A DNA stretch of 64,000 bases. Source: Solanum dulcamara (lineage: Eukaryota; Streptophyta; Magnoliopsida; Solanales; Solanaceae). Shown here in pieces: positions 48,901-61,406 of the stretch (position 1 is the stretch's first letter; the number at the start of each line of letters is the position of its first letter). The notes beneath the pieces were generated by a model that did no database searches, was not told the origin of the DNA, and saw only the letters and a list, made by a program, of their open reading frames with translations. The stretch covers positions 81,559,757-81,623,756 of the forward strand of contig NC_077238.1 in the NCBI RefSeq assembly GCF_947179165.1, given 5' to 3'. The translations under genes and the position numbers were made by a program.

Positions 48901-51740
48901 CACACACGAAAAACTGGCAAAATTGCCTAATTTCTATTGTGTCGCCAATAAAATGCTCCTTAACAATCTAAAGCGCTGCCGGAGCTACTGGAATGGTTCC
49001 CTAGGTCGTTATGAATGCTACAATGGAAGAATTCAAAAAAATTCAACTCAGACCCCCAACACCTAAATAATCGGTGGGCTAACACACACGAAAAACTAGC
49101 AAAATCGCCTAAATCTTATTGCGTCGCTAATAAAATGCTCCTTAACCCTTCTAAAGTGCCATCGGGGCTACTATAATCGTTACCTAGGTCGTTACGGACG
49201 CTACTATAGAAGAATCCAAGAAAATTCGACCCGCACCCCAAGCACTTAAAATATCTGTGGGCTAATACACATGAAAAACTAGCAAAATTGCCTAATTCCT
49301 ATTTCGTTGCCAATAAAATGCTCCTAAACCCCTCTAAAGCACAGCAAGGTCTATTGGAGTCGTTCTCCAGGTCGTTACAGATGCTACTATGGAATAATCC
49401 ATGAAAAAATATGACTCGGACCTCCGGCACCTAAAAAATCCGTGGGCTAACACATATAAAAATCTGGCAAAATCGCTTAATTCCTATTTCGTTGCCAATA
49501 GAATGCTCCTAAACCCCTCTAAAGCACCACCGGGGCTATTGGAGTCGTTCCCAAGGTCGTTACAAATGCTACTATGGAAAAAACCAAGAAAATTCGACCC
49601 GAACCCCCGGCACCTAAAAACTCTATGGGCTCACACACATAAAAAACTAACAAAATTGCCTAATTTCTATTACGTCGCCAACAAAATGCTTCTAAACCCC
49701 TTTCATGTACCTCCAGGCTTCTAGAGTCATTTCCTAGGTCGGTACAGATGCTACTATGTAAAAATCCAAACAAATTCGACTCGGACGCCTGACACCTAAA
49801 GAATTCGTGGGCTAAAACATATGAAAAACTGGCAAAGTCGCCTAATTCTATTGCGTTTCCAATAAAATGCTCCTAAACCCCTCTAAAGCACCGCCGGGGC
49901 TACTGGAGTCTTTCCCTAGGTCGTTACGGACGCTACTATGGAAGAATCCAAGAAAATTTGACCCGTACCCCTGGTACCTAAAAAATCTGTGGGCTAACAC
50001 ACACGAAAAACTGGCAAAATTTCCTAATTTCTATTGCGTCACCAATAAAATGCTCCTAAACCCCTCTCATGTGCCTTCGTGGCTACTAGATTCGTTCTCT
50101 AGGTCATTACGAACGCTACTATGTAAGAATCCAAGAAAATTCAACCATATGCCCGACACCTAAAAAATCTGTGGGCTAAAATAAACGAAAAACTGGCAAA
50201 ATTACCTAATTCTATTGTGTCGTCAATAAAATGTTGCTAAACCCCTCTAAAGAACCTCCGGGGCTACTGGAATCTTTCCCTAGGTATTTACGGACGCTAC
50301 TATGGAAGAATCCAAGAAAATTCGACTCGGACCCCTGGCACCTAAAAAATCCTTGGGCTAACATACACAAAAAACTGGAAAATCGCCTAATTCCTATTTT
50401 GTTGCCAATAAAACCCTGCAAAACCCCTCTAATGTGCCTCTGGGTCTACTAGAGACGTTCCATAGTTCATTACAGACGCTACTATGGACGAATCCAAGAA
50501 AATTCGACCCGGACGCCCGACACCTAAAAAATTCATGGGCTAACATACGTGAAAAACTGGCAAAAATTCCTAAAATGCTCCTAAACCCCTCTAAATCACC
50601 GCCGGGGCTATTGGAGCCATTACCAAGGTCGTTACGAACTATACTATGGAAGAAACTAAGAAAATTTGACCCGAACCCCCGGCACCTAAACAATCTGTGG
50701 GCTAACACACACGAAAAACTGACAAAATTGCATAATTTCTATTGCGTCGCCAACAAAATGATTCTAAACCCATTTCATGCACCTCTGGGGCTTTTAGAGT
50801 CGTTTCCTAGGTCGTTACAGATGCTACTATGTACAAATCCAAACAAATTCGACCCAGATACCCGACACCTAAAAAATCTATGGGCTAACATACATGAAAA
50901 ACTTGCAAAATCGACTAATCCTATTGCGTCGCCAATATAATACTCCTAAACCATTCTAAATCGCCACCGGGGCTACTAGAGTCGTTCTCTAGGTCATTAC
51001 AGATGCTACTATGGAAGAATCCAAGAAAATTTGACCTAGACCCCTGGCACCTAAAAAATCCTTGGGCTAACACACACGAAAAATAGACGAAATCACCTAA
51101 TTCCTATTTCGTTGCCAATAAAATGCTCCTAAACCTCTCTAAAGCACCGCTGGGGCTACTGGAGTCATTCTATAGGTCGTTACGAATGCTACTATGGAAG
51201 AATCCAAGAAAATTCGACCCGGTACCCGGAACCTAAAAAATCTATGGGCTAACACATACAAAGAACTAGCAAAATCGCCGAATTCCTATTGCATCACAAA
51301 TAAAATACTCCTAAATCCTTCCAAAGCAATGCCGAGTCTATTGGAGTAGTTACCTAGATCGTTACAGACGCTACTATATAAAAATCCAAGAAAATTCGAC
51401 CCGGATGCCCGACACCTAAAAAATCTGTGGGCTAAAAGACATGAAAAACTAGCAAAATTGCCTAATTCTATTGCATCGCCAATAAAATGCTCCTAAACCC
51501 TTCTAAAGCACCACCGGGGCTACTGAAGTCTTTCCCTAGGTCGTTACGGACACTACTATGGAAGAATACAAGAAAATTCGACCCGTACCCCCGGCTCGTA
51601 AAAAGTCTGTGGGCTAACAAACACGAAAAACTAGCAAAATTGCCTAATTTCTATTGCGTCGCCAATAAAATGCTCATAAACCCTTCTAAAGGACTGCAGG
51701 GTCTACTGGAGTCGTTCGCTAAGTCGTTACAGACGCTACT
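42930..51740 (+). repeat. Higher-order repeat block, ~3.28-kb period (18 monomers)
   Basis: Unit-specific variants recur about 3.28 kb apart. The CCCATTTCATGCACCTC variant occurs at about 44222, 47501 and 50768. The CGGACACTACTATGG plus CTAACAAACACG pair lies at 44997, 48281 and 51546. The variant with CCTCTGGGTCTACTAGAGAC lies at about 43870, 47150 and 50440. Copy 1 is about 42930-46215, copy 2 about 46215-49495, and copy 3 is partial to about 51740. Copy 3 has a ~18-bp deletion near 50570. A separate 6-unit shift (42205 versus 43301) also exists inside. Confidence 0.85.
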
Positions 51741-51839
51741 ATGTAAAAATCTAAACAAATTCGACTCGGACGCTCGACACCTAAAAAATTCGTGGGCTAA
51801 AACACACGAAAAACTGGCAAAATCGCCTAATTCTATTGC

Positions 51840-54800
51840 GTTGCCAATAAAATGCTCCTTAACCCTTCTAAAGTGCCATCGGGGCTACTATAATCGTTCC
51901 CTAGGTTGTTACGGACGCTACTATTAAAGAATCCAAGAAAATTTGACTCAGACCCCCGACACCTAAACAATCCGTGGGCTAACACATATGAAAAATTGGC
52001 AAAATCGCCTAATTCCTATTTTGTTGTTAATAAAATCTTCATAAACCCCTCTAATGTTCCTCCGGGGCTACTAGAGTCATTCTCTAGGTCATTACGGATG
52101 CTACTTTGGAAGAATCCAATAAAATTCGACCCGAACCCCCGGCACCTAAAAAATCCGTGGGCTAACACACACAAAAATCTAGCAAAATCGCCTAATTCCT
52201 ATTTGTTGCCAATAGAATGCTCCTAAACCCCTCTAAAGCGCCGCCAGGGCTACTGGAGTCGTTCTCAAGGTCGTTACAAACGCTACTATAGAAGAATCTA
52301 AGAATATTCGACCCGGACCCCCGGCACCTAAAAAATCTATGTGCTAACACACACAAAAAACTGGCAAAATCGCCTAATTCTAATGCATCACCAATAAAAT
52401 GCTCTTAAGCCTTTCTAAAGCACTGTCGGGGCTAATGGAGTCGTTCCCTAGGTAGTTACGGATGCTACTATGGAAGAATCCAAAAAACATCGACCCGGAC
52501 CCCCAGCACCTAAAAGATTCGTGGGCTAAAACACACAAAAAACTAGCAAAATCGCCTAAATCTTATTGTGTCACCAATAAAATGCTCCTTAACCCTTCTA
52601 AAGTGCCATCGGGGCTACTATAATCGTTCCCTAGGTCGTTACGGACGCTACTATAGAAGAATCCAAGAAAATTCGACCCGCACCCCCAGCACCTAAAAAA
52701 TCCGTGGGCTAACACACATGAAAAACTGGCAAAATTGCCTAATTCCTATTTCATTGCCAATAAAATGCTCCTAAACCCTTCTAAAGTGCCATCGGGGCTA
52801 CTATAATCGTTCCCTAGGTCGTTACAGATGCTACTATAGAAGAATCCAAGAAAATTCGATCCGCACCCCCAGCACCTAAAAAATCTGTGGGCTAACACAC
52901 ATGAAAAACTGGCAAAATTGCCTAATTCCTATTTCATTGCCAATAAAATGCTCCTAAACCCCTCTAATGCACCGTAAGGGCTATTGGAATCGTTCTCCAG
53001 GTCGTTACGGATGCTACTATGGAATAATCCATGAAAATATGACTTGGACCTCCGGCACCTAAAAAATCCGTGGGCTAACACATACAAAAATCTTGCAAAA
53101 TCGCCTAATTCCTATTTCGTTGCCAATAGAATGCTCCTAAACCCTTCTAAAGAACCGCCGGGGCTACTGGAGCCGTTCCCAAGGTCGTTACAAATGTTAC
53201 TATGGAGGAATCCAAGAATATTCGATCCGGACCCCCGTCACCTAAAAAATCTATGGGCTAACACACATGAAAAACTGGCAAAATCGCCTAATTCTATTGC
53301 GTTGCCAATAAAATGCTCCTTAACCCTTATAAAGTGCCATCGGGGCTACTATAATCGTTCCCTAGGTCGTTACGGACGCTACTATTGAAGAATCCAAGAA
53401 AATTTGACTCAGACCCCCGACACCTAAACAATCCATGGGCTAACACATATGAAAAATTGGCAAAATCGCCTAATTCCTATTTTGTTGTTAATAAAATCTT
53501 CATAAACCCCTCTAATGTTCCTCCAGGGCTACTAGAGTCATTCTCTAGGTCATTACGGATGCTACTTTGGAAGAATCCAATAAAATTCGACCCGAACCCC
53601 CGGCACCTAAAAAATCCGTGGGCTAACACACACAAAAATCTAGCAAAATCGCCTAATTCCTATTTGTTGCCAATAGAATGCTCCTAAACCCCTCTAAAGC
53701 GCCGCCAGGGCTACTGGAGTCGTTCTCAAGGTCGTTACAAACGCTACTATGGAAGAATCTAAGAATATTCGACCCGGAACCCCGGCACCTAAAAAATCTA
53801 TGTGCTAACACATACAAAAAACTGGCAAAATAGCCTAATTCTAATGCATCGCCAATAAAATGCTCTTAAACCTTTCTAAAGCACTGTCGGGGCTAATGGA
53901 GTCGTTCCCTAGGTAGTTACGGATGCTACTATGGAAGAATCCAAAAAACATCGACCCGGACCCCCAGCACCTAAAAAATTCGTGGGCTAAAACACATGAA
54001 AAACTAGCAAAATCGCCTAAATCTTATTGTGTCACCAATAAAATGCTCCTTAACCCTTCTAAAGTGCCATCGGGGCTACTATAATCGTTCCCTAGGTCGT
54101 TACGGACGCTACTATAGAAGAATCCAAGAAAATTCGACCCGCACCCCCAGCACCTAAAAAATCTGTGGGCTAACACACACGACAAACTAGCAAAATCGCC
54201 TAAATCATATTGCGTCGCCAATGAAATGTTTCTTAACCCTTCTAAAGTGCCATCGGGGCTACTATAATCATTCCCTAGGTCGTTACAGATGCTACTATAG
54301 AAGAATCCAAGAAAATTCGACCCGCACCCCCAGCACCTAAAAAATTCGTGGGCTAACACATGAAAAACTGGGAAAATTGCCTAATTCCTATTTCATTGCC
54401 AATAAAATGCTCCTAAACCCCTCTAATGCACCGTAAGGGCTATTGGAGTCGTTCTCTAGGTCGTTACGGATGCTACTATGGAATAATCCATGAAAATATG
54501 ACTTGGACCTCCGGCACCTAAAAAATCCGTGGGCTAACACATACAAAAATCTGGCAAAATCGCCTAATTCCTATTTCGTTGCCAATAGAATGCTCCTAAA
54601 CCCTTCTAAAGAACCGCCGGGGCTACTGGAGCCGTTCCCAAGGTCGTTACAAATGTTACTATGGAGGAATCCAAGAATATTCGATTCGGACCCCCGTCAC
54701 CTAAAAAATCTATGGGCTAACACACACGAAAAACTGGCAAAATTGCCTAATTTTATTGCGTTGCCAATAAAATGCTCCTTAACCCTTATAAAGTGCCATC

Positions 54801-57150
54801 GGGGCTACTATAATCGTTCCCTAGGTCGTTACGGATGCTACTATTGAAGAATCCAAGAAAATTTGACTCAGACCCCCGACACCTAAACAATCCATGGGCT
54901 AACACATATGAAAAAGTTGGCAAAATCGCCTAATTCCTATTTTGTTGTTAATAAAATCTTCATAAACCCCTCTAATGTTCCTCCGGGGCTACTAGAGTCA
55001 TTCTCTAGGTCATTACGGATGCTACTTTGGAAGAATCCAATAAAATTCGACCCGAACCCCCGGCACCTAAAAAATCCGTGGGCTAACACACAAAAATCTA
55101 GCAAAATTGCCTAATTCCTATTTGTTGCCAATAGAATGCTCCTAAACCCCTCTAAAGCGCAGCCAGGGCTACTGGAGTCGTTATCAAGGTCGTTACAAAC
55201 GCTACTATGGAAGAATCTAAGAATATTCGACCCGAACCCCCGGCACCTAAAAAATCTATGTGCTAACACATACAAAAAACTGGCAAAATAGCCTAATTCT
55301 AATGCATCGCCAATAAAATGCTCTTAAACCTTTCTAAAGCACTGTCGGGGCTAATGGAGTCGTTCCCTAGGTAGTTACGGATGCTACTATGGAAGAATCC
55401 AAAAAACATCGACCTGGACCCCCAGCACCTAATAAATTCGTGGGCTAAAACACATGAAAAACTAGCAAAATTGCCTAAATCTTATTGTGTCACCAATAAA
55501 ATGCTCCTTAACCCTTCTAAAGTGCCATCGGGGCTACTATAATCGTTCCCTAGGTCGTTACGGACGCTACTATAGAAGAATCCAAGAAAATTCGACCCGC
55601 ACCCCCAGCACCTAAAAAATCTATGGGCTAACACACACGAAAAACTAGCAAAATCGCCTAAATCATATTGCGTCGCCAATGAAATGTTTCTTAACCCTTC
55701 TAAAGTGCCATCGGGGCTACTATAATCGTTCCCTAGGTCGTTACAGATGCTACTATAGAAGAATCCAAGAAAATTCGACCCGCACCCCCAACACCTAAAA
55801 AATCCGTGGGCTAACACATGAAAAACTGGCAAAATTGCCTAATTCCTATTTCATTGCCAATAAAATGCTTCTAAACCCCTCTAATGCACCGTAAGGGCTA
55901 TTGGAGTCGTTCTCTAGGTCGTTACGGATGCTACTATGGAATAATCCATGAAAATATGACTTGGACCTCCGGCACCTAAAAAATCCGTGGGCTAACACAT
56001 ATAAAAATCTGGCAAAATCGCCTAATTCCTATTTCGTTGCCAATAGAATGCTCCTAAACCCTTCTAAAGAACCGCCGGGGCTACTGGAGCCGTTCCCAAG
56101 GTCGTTACAAATGTTACTATGGAGGAATCCAAGAATATTCGATCCGGACCCCCGTCACCTAAAAAATCTATGGGCTAACACACACGAAAAACTGGCAAAA
56201 TCGCCTAATTCTATTGCGTTGCTAATAAAATGCTCCTTAACCCTTATAAAGTGCCATCGGGGCTACTATAATCATTCCCTAGGTCGTTACGGACGCTACT
56301 ATTGAAGAATCCAAGAAAATTTGACTCAGACCCCCGACACCTAAACAATCCATGGGCTAACACAAATGAAAAATTGGCAAAATCGCCTAATTTCTATTTT
56401 GTTGTCAATAAAATCCTCATAAACCCCTCTAATGTTCCTCCGGGGCTACTAGAGTCGTTCTCTAGGTCATTACAAATACTACTTTGGAAGAATCCAAGAA
56501 AATTCGACCCGAACCCCCGGCATCTAAAAAATCCGTGGGCTAACACACACAAAAATCTCGCAAAATCGCCTAATTCCTATTTGTTGGCAATAGAATGCTC
56601 CTAAACCTCTCTAAAGCGCCGCCAGGGCTACTGGAGTCATTCTCAAGGTCGTTACAAATGCTACTATGGAAGAATCTAAGAATATTCGACCCGGACCCCC
56701 GGCACCTAAAAAATCTATGTGCTAACACACACAAAAAACTGGCAAAATCGCCTAATTCCTAATGCATCGCCAATAAAATGCTCCTAATCCTTTCTAAAGC
56801 ACTGTCGGGGCTAATGGAGTCGTTCCCTAGATAGTTACGGATGATACTATGGAAGAATCCAAAAAACATCGACCCGGACCCCCAGCACCTAAAAACTTCG
56901 TGGGCTAAAACACACGAAAACCTAGCAAAATCGCCTAAATCTTATTGTGTCTCCAATAAAATGCTCCTTAACCCTTCTAAAGTGCCATCGGGGCTACTAT
57001 AATTTTTCCCTAGGTCGTTACGGACGCTACTATAGAAGAATCCAAGAAAATTCGACCCGCACCCCCAGCACCTAAAAAATCTATGGGCTAACACACACGA
57101 AAAACTGGCAAAATTGCCTAATTCTTATTTCGTTGCTAATAAAATGCTCC
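51840..57150 (+). repeat. Higher-order repeat block, ~1.459-kb period (8 monomers)
   Basis: TCTTATTGTGTCACCAATAA (one variant has TCTCC) starts at 52561, 54022, 55480 and 56940, giving spacings of 1461, 1458 and 1460. A second marker (TTAACCCTTATAAAGTGCCA or its CTT variant) at about 51856, 53314, 54773 and 56232 gives 1458-1459. About 3.6 copies are present and adjacent copies differ at few positions, so homogenisation is recent. Three of the eight monomers share GCCATCGGGGCTACTATAAT. Confidence 0.9.
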
Positions 57151-60100
57151 TAAACCCCTCTAAAGCACCGCAAGGTCTATTGGAGTAGTTCTACAGGTCT
57201 TTACGGATGCTACTATGGAATCCAAAAAAAATTGACTCGGACCCCCAGCACCTAAAAAATCCGTGGGCTAATACATACGAAAAACTGGCAAAATTGCCTA
57301 ATTTCTATTGTGTCGCCAATAAAATGCTCCTAAACACTCTAAAGCGCCATCGGGGCTATTGGAATGGTTTCCTAGGTCATTACGAATGCTACAATGGAAG
57401 AATTCAAAAAAATTCAACCCAGACCCCCAACACCTAAATAATCGGTGGGCTAACACACACGAAAAACTAGCGAAATCGCCTAAATCTTATTGCGTCGCCA
57501 ATAAAATGCTCCTTAACCCTTCTAAAGTGCCATCGGGGCTACTATACTCGTTCCCTAGGTCGTTACGAATGCTCCTAAACCCCTCTAAAACACCGTCGGG
57601 GTTACTATAGTCGTTCCTCAGGTTGTTACGAATGCTACTATGGAAGAATCCAAGAAAATTTGACCTGAACCACCTGCACCTAAAAAATCTATGGGCTAAC
57701 AGACACGAAAAACTAGCAAAATCGCCTAATTCCTATTGCGTCGCCAATAAAATGCTCCTAAATCTTTCAAATGCGGTGTCGAGGCTACTGGAGTCGTTCC
57801 CTAGGTCGTTACGGATTATACTATGGAAGAATCCAATAAAATTCAACCCGGACCCCTAGTACTTAAAAAATTCGTGGGTTAACACAAATGAAAAACTCGT
57901 AAAATTGCCTAATTTCTATTACGTCGCCAATCAAAGTCTCCTAAACCCCTTTAAAGCGCTGCCGAGGCTACTAGAGTCCTTTCCTAAGTCGTTACTAATG
58001 CTACTATGGAAGAATCCAAGAAACTGCGACTCGGAACCCGACACCTAAAAAATCTGTTGGCTAACACAGATGAAAAACTGGCAAAATTGCCTAATTTCTA
58101 TTGCATAGACAATAAAATGCTCCTAAATACGTCTAAAGTACTGCCGGGGCTATTGGAGTTGTTCCCTAGGTCGTTATGGATGCTAGTATGGAAGAATGCA
58201 AGAAACTTCGACCTGGACCTCCGGCACCTAAAAAATTTGTTGGCTAACATACATGAAAAATTGGAAAAATTACCTAATTCCTATTATGTCACCAATAAAA
58301 TACTTCTAAATCCCTCTAAAGTACCGCCGGGGCTACTGGAGTGGTTCCTTAGGTCTTTACGGATGCTACTATGGAAGAATTTAAGAAAATTCTACCCGAA
58401 CACCTGGCACCTAAAAAATCTGTGGGTTATCACACACGAAAAACAAGAAAAATTGCCTAATTCCTATTGCATCACTAATAAAATACGCCTAAACCCCTCA
58501 AAAGCACCGTCGGGGCTACTATAGTCGTTCTCTAGGTCTTTACAGATGCTATTATAGAATAATCTAAGAAAATTAGACCCGAACCCCTGGCAACTAAATA
58601 ATCTTTGGGCTAACACACATGAAAAACTAGTAAAATAGACTAATTCCTATTTTGTCACCAATACAATACTCCAGAACCACTATAAAGCGTTGCCGGGGAT
58701 ACTAGAGTCGTTCCCTAGGTCATTACGGATGATCCTATGGTAAAATTCAAGAAAATTTGACCCGAACCCTGGCACCTTAGAAATCCGTGGGCTAATACAC
58801 ATACAAAACTGGCAAAATTCCGAACTCCTATTGCGTCACCAATAAAATGCTTCTAAACCCCTTTAAAGCGCCGCCGGGGCTACTAAAATCGTTACCTAGG
58901 TTATTACGGAGGCTACTATTGAAGAATCCAAAAAAATTCGACCCGGACCTTTGACACCTAAAATATCTGTGGACTAACAAACATGAAAAACTGGCAAAAT
59001 CGCCTAATTCCTATTTCATTGCAAATAAAATGCTCCTAAATCCTTTTAAAGCGCCGTCGGGGTTACTCGAGTCGTTTCCCAGGTCGTTACGGATTCTACT
59101 ATAAAATAATCCAAGAAAATTCGACAAAGACCCCCGGCACCTAAAAAATTTGTTGGCTAACACACAAAACTGGCAAAATCGCCTAATTCCAATTTCGGTG
59201 CCAATAAAATGCACCTAAACACCTCTAAAGCACCTCCGGGGCTATTGGCGTTGTTCCCTAGGTCGTTATGGATGCTACTATGGAAGAATCCAAGAAAATT
59301 TGACCCAGACCCCTGGTACCTAAAACATCCGTTGGCTAATAGACACGAAAAACTAGCAAAATCGCCTAATTTCTATTTTGTTGCCAATAAAATGCTCCTA
59401 AACCCCTCTAAAGCATCGCCGGGGCTACTGGAGTTGTTCCCTAAGTCGTTACGGACGCTACTATGTAAGAATCAAAAAACATTCAACCCGGACGCCCGAC
59501 ACCTTAAAAATCAATGGGCTGACACACATAAAAAACTGGCAAAATTGCCTAATTCTATTGCGTCCCCAATAAAATGCTCCTAAATCCCTCTAAAGCATCG
59601 CCGGGGCTACTGGAGTCTTTTCCTAGGTTGTTACGGATGCTACTATGAAAGAATTTAAGATAACTCGACCCGTACCTCCGGCACTTAAAACATCTGTGGG
59701 CAACACACGAAAAACTAGCAAAATTGCCTAATTTCTATTGCGTCGCCAATAAAATACTCCTACACCCTTCTAAAGCGCCGTCCGAGCTATGGATTCGTTC
59801 CTTAGATCGTTATGGAGGATACTATGTAAGAATCAAGGAAAAATTCAACCAGGACCATCGGCACCTTAAACATCCGTGGGTAACACACACGAAAAACTAG
59901 AAAAATCACCTCATTCCTATTTCGTGGCTAATAAAATGCTCTTAAACCTCTCTAAAGTACCACCGGGGCTAATGGAATCGTTCCCCAAGTCGTTACGAAT
60001 GCTACTATGGAAGAATCCAAGAAAATTCAATCCGTACCCCCCAGCACGAAAAACTGGCAAAATTTCCTCATTCCTATTTCATCTCCAATAACCTCTCCTA

Positions 60101-61401
60101 AACCCCTATAAAGCATAGATGGGGCTACTGTAGTCATTCCCTAGGTCGTTACAAATGCTACTATGGAATAATCAAAGAAAATTCAACCCGGACACCAGGC
60201 ACCTAAAAAATTTGTGGGCTAACACACACGAAAAATTGGCAATATTGCCTAATTCCTATTGCGTCGCCAATAAAATGCTCCTAAACCCTTATAAAGCACC
60301 GCTGAGGCTATTGGAGTCATTCCCTAGGTCGTTATGGATGATAATATGGAAGAATCCAAGAAAATTCGACTATTACCCTGGCACCTAAAATATTCGTGGG
60401 CAAACACACCCGAAAAACTGGCAAAATCGCCTAATTCCAATTTCGTTGCTATTAAAATGCTCCTAAACCCCTCTAAAGCACCTCTAGGGTTACTGGAGTC
60501 GTTCCCTAGGTCATTACAGATTCTACTATAGAAGAATCCAAGAAAATTTGACCCGAACCCCCGACACCTAAAAAATCTATGGGCTAACACACACGAAAAA
60601 CTGACAAAATTGCCTAATTCCTATTTCGTTGCCAATAAAAAGCTCCCAAACCTCTCTAAAGAACCGCCTAGGCTACTGGAATCATTCCCTAGGTCATTAC
60701 AAACTCTACTATGGAAGAATCCAAGAAAATGCGACCTGGATGCCTCACACCTTAAAAATCCGTGGGCTAACACACACTAAAAACTAGCAAAATTACCTAA
60801 TTCTATTGAGTTCCCAATAAAATGCTCCTAAACCCCTCTAAAGCACCGTCGGGGCTACTGGAGTCTTTCCCTAGGTCGTTACAGACTCTACTATTGAATA
60901 ACTTAAGAAAACCGGACCCGAACCCCCGGCACCTAAAAAATCTGTGGGCTAACACACACGAAAAATTGGAAAAATTGCCTAATTCCTATTGCGTCGCCAA
61001 TAAAATGCTCCTAAGCCCTTATAAAGCACCGTCGGTGCTACTGGAGTCATTCCCTAGGTTGTTACAGATGTTAGTATGAAATAATAAAGGAAAATTTAAC
61101 CAGGATCACTGCACCTTAAAAATCCGTGGGCTAACACATATGAAAAAATTGGTAAAATTGCCTCGTTCCTATTGCGTCGCCAATAAAATGCTCCTAAACT
61201 TCTCTAAAGCGCCACCGGGGCTAATGGAGTCATTCCCTAGGTCGTTACGGATGCTACTATAGAAGAGTCCAAGAAAATTCGACCCGTACCCCGACACCTA
61301 AAAATTTTGTGGGCTAACACACACGAAAAATTGGCAAAATTGCCTCATTCCTATTTCATCGCCAATACCCTCTTCTAAACCCCTCTAAAGTGCCACCGGG
61401 G
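57151..61401 (+). repeat. Monomeric, more diverged part of the satellite
   Basis: Units still about 182 bp, but no long-period variant pattern was found. There are more indels, including a shortened double unit near 57560-57620 and missing segments near 59790-60060, and more substitutions than in the higher-order blocks. Confidence 0.75.
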
Positions 61402-61406
61402 TTACT

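Larger units (their letters stand above)
41641..61401 (+). repeat. Main satellite array, ~181-183-bp monomers (about 108 units)
   Basis: Consensus landmarks per unit: ATGCTCCTAAACCCCTCTAA, GCGCCGCCGGGGCTACTGGA, GTCGTTCCCTAGGTCGTTAC, GGATGCTACTATGGAAGAAT, CCAAGAAAATTCGACCCGGA, CACCTAAAAAATCCGTGGGC, TAACACACACGAAAAACTGG and CAAAATCGCCTAATTCCTAT. All units are head-to-tail on the plus strand. Unit starts such as 42205, 42388 and 42569 are 183 and 181 bp apart. Blocks within show higher-order periodicity. The short ORFs in this region come from the repeat and are not annotated as genes. Confidence 0.95.
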
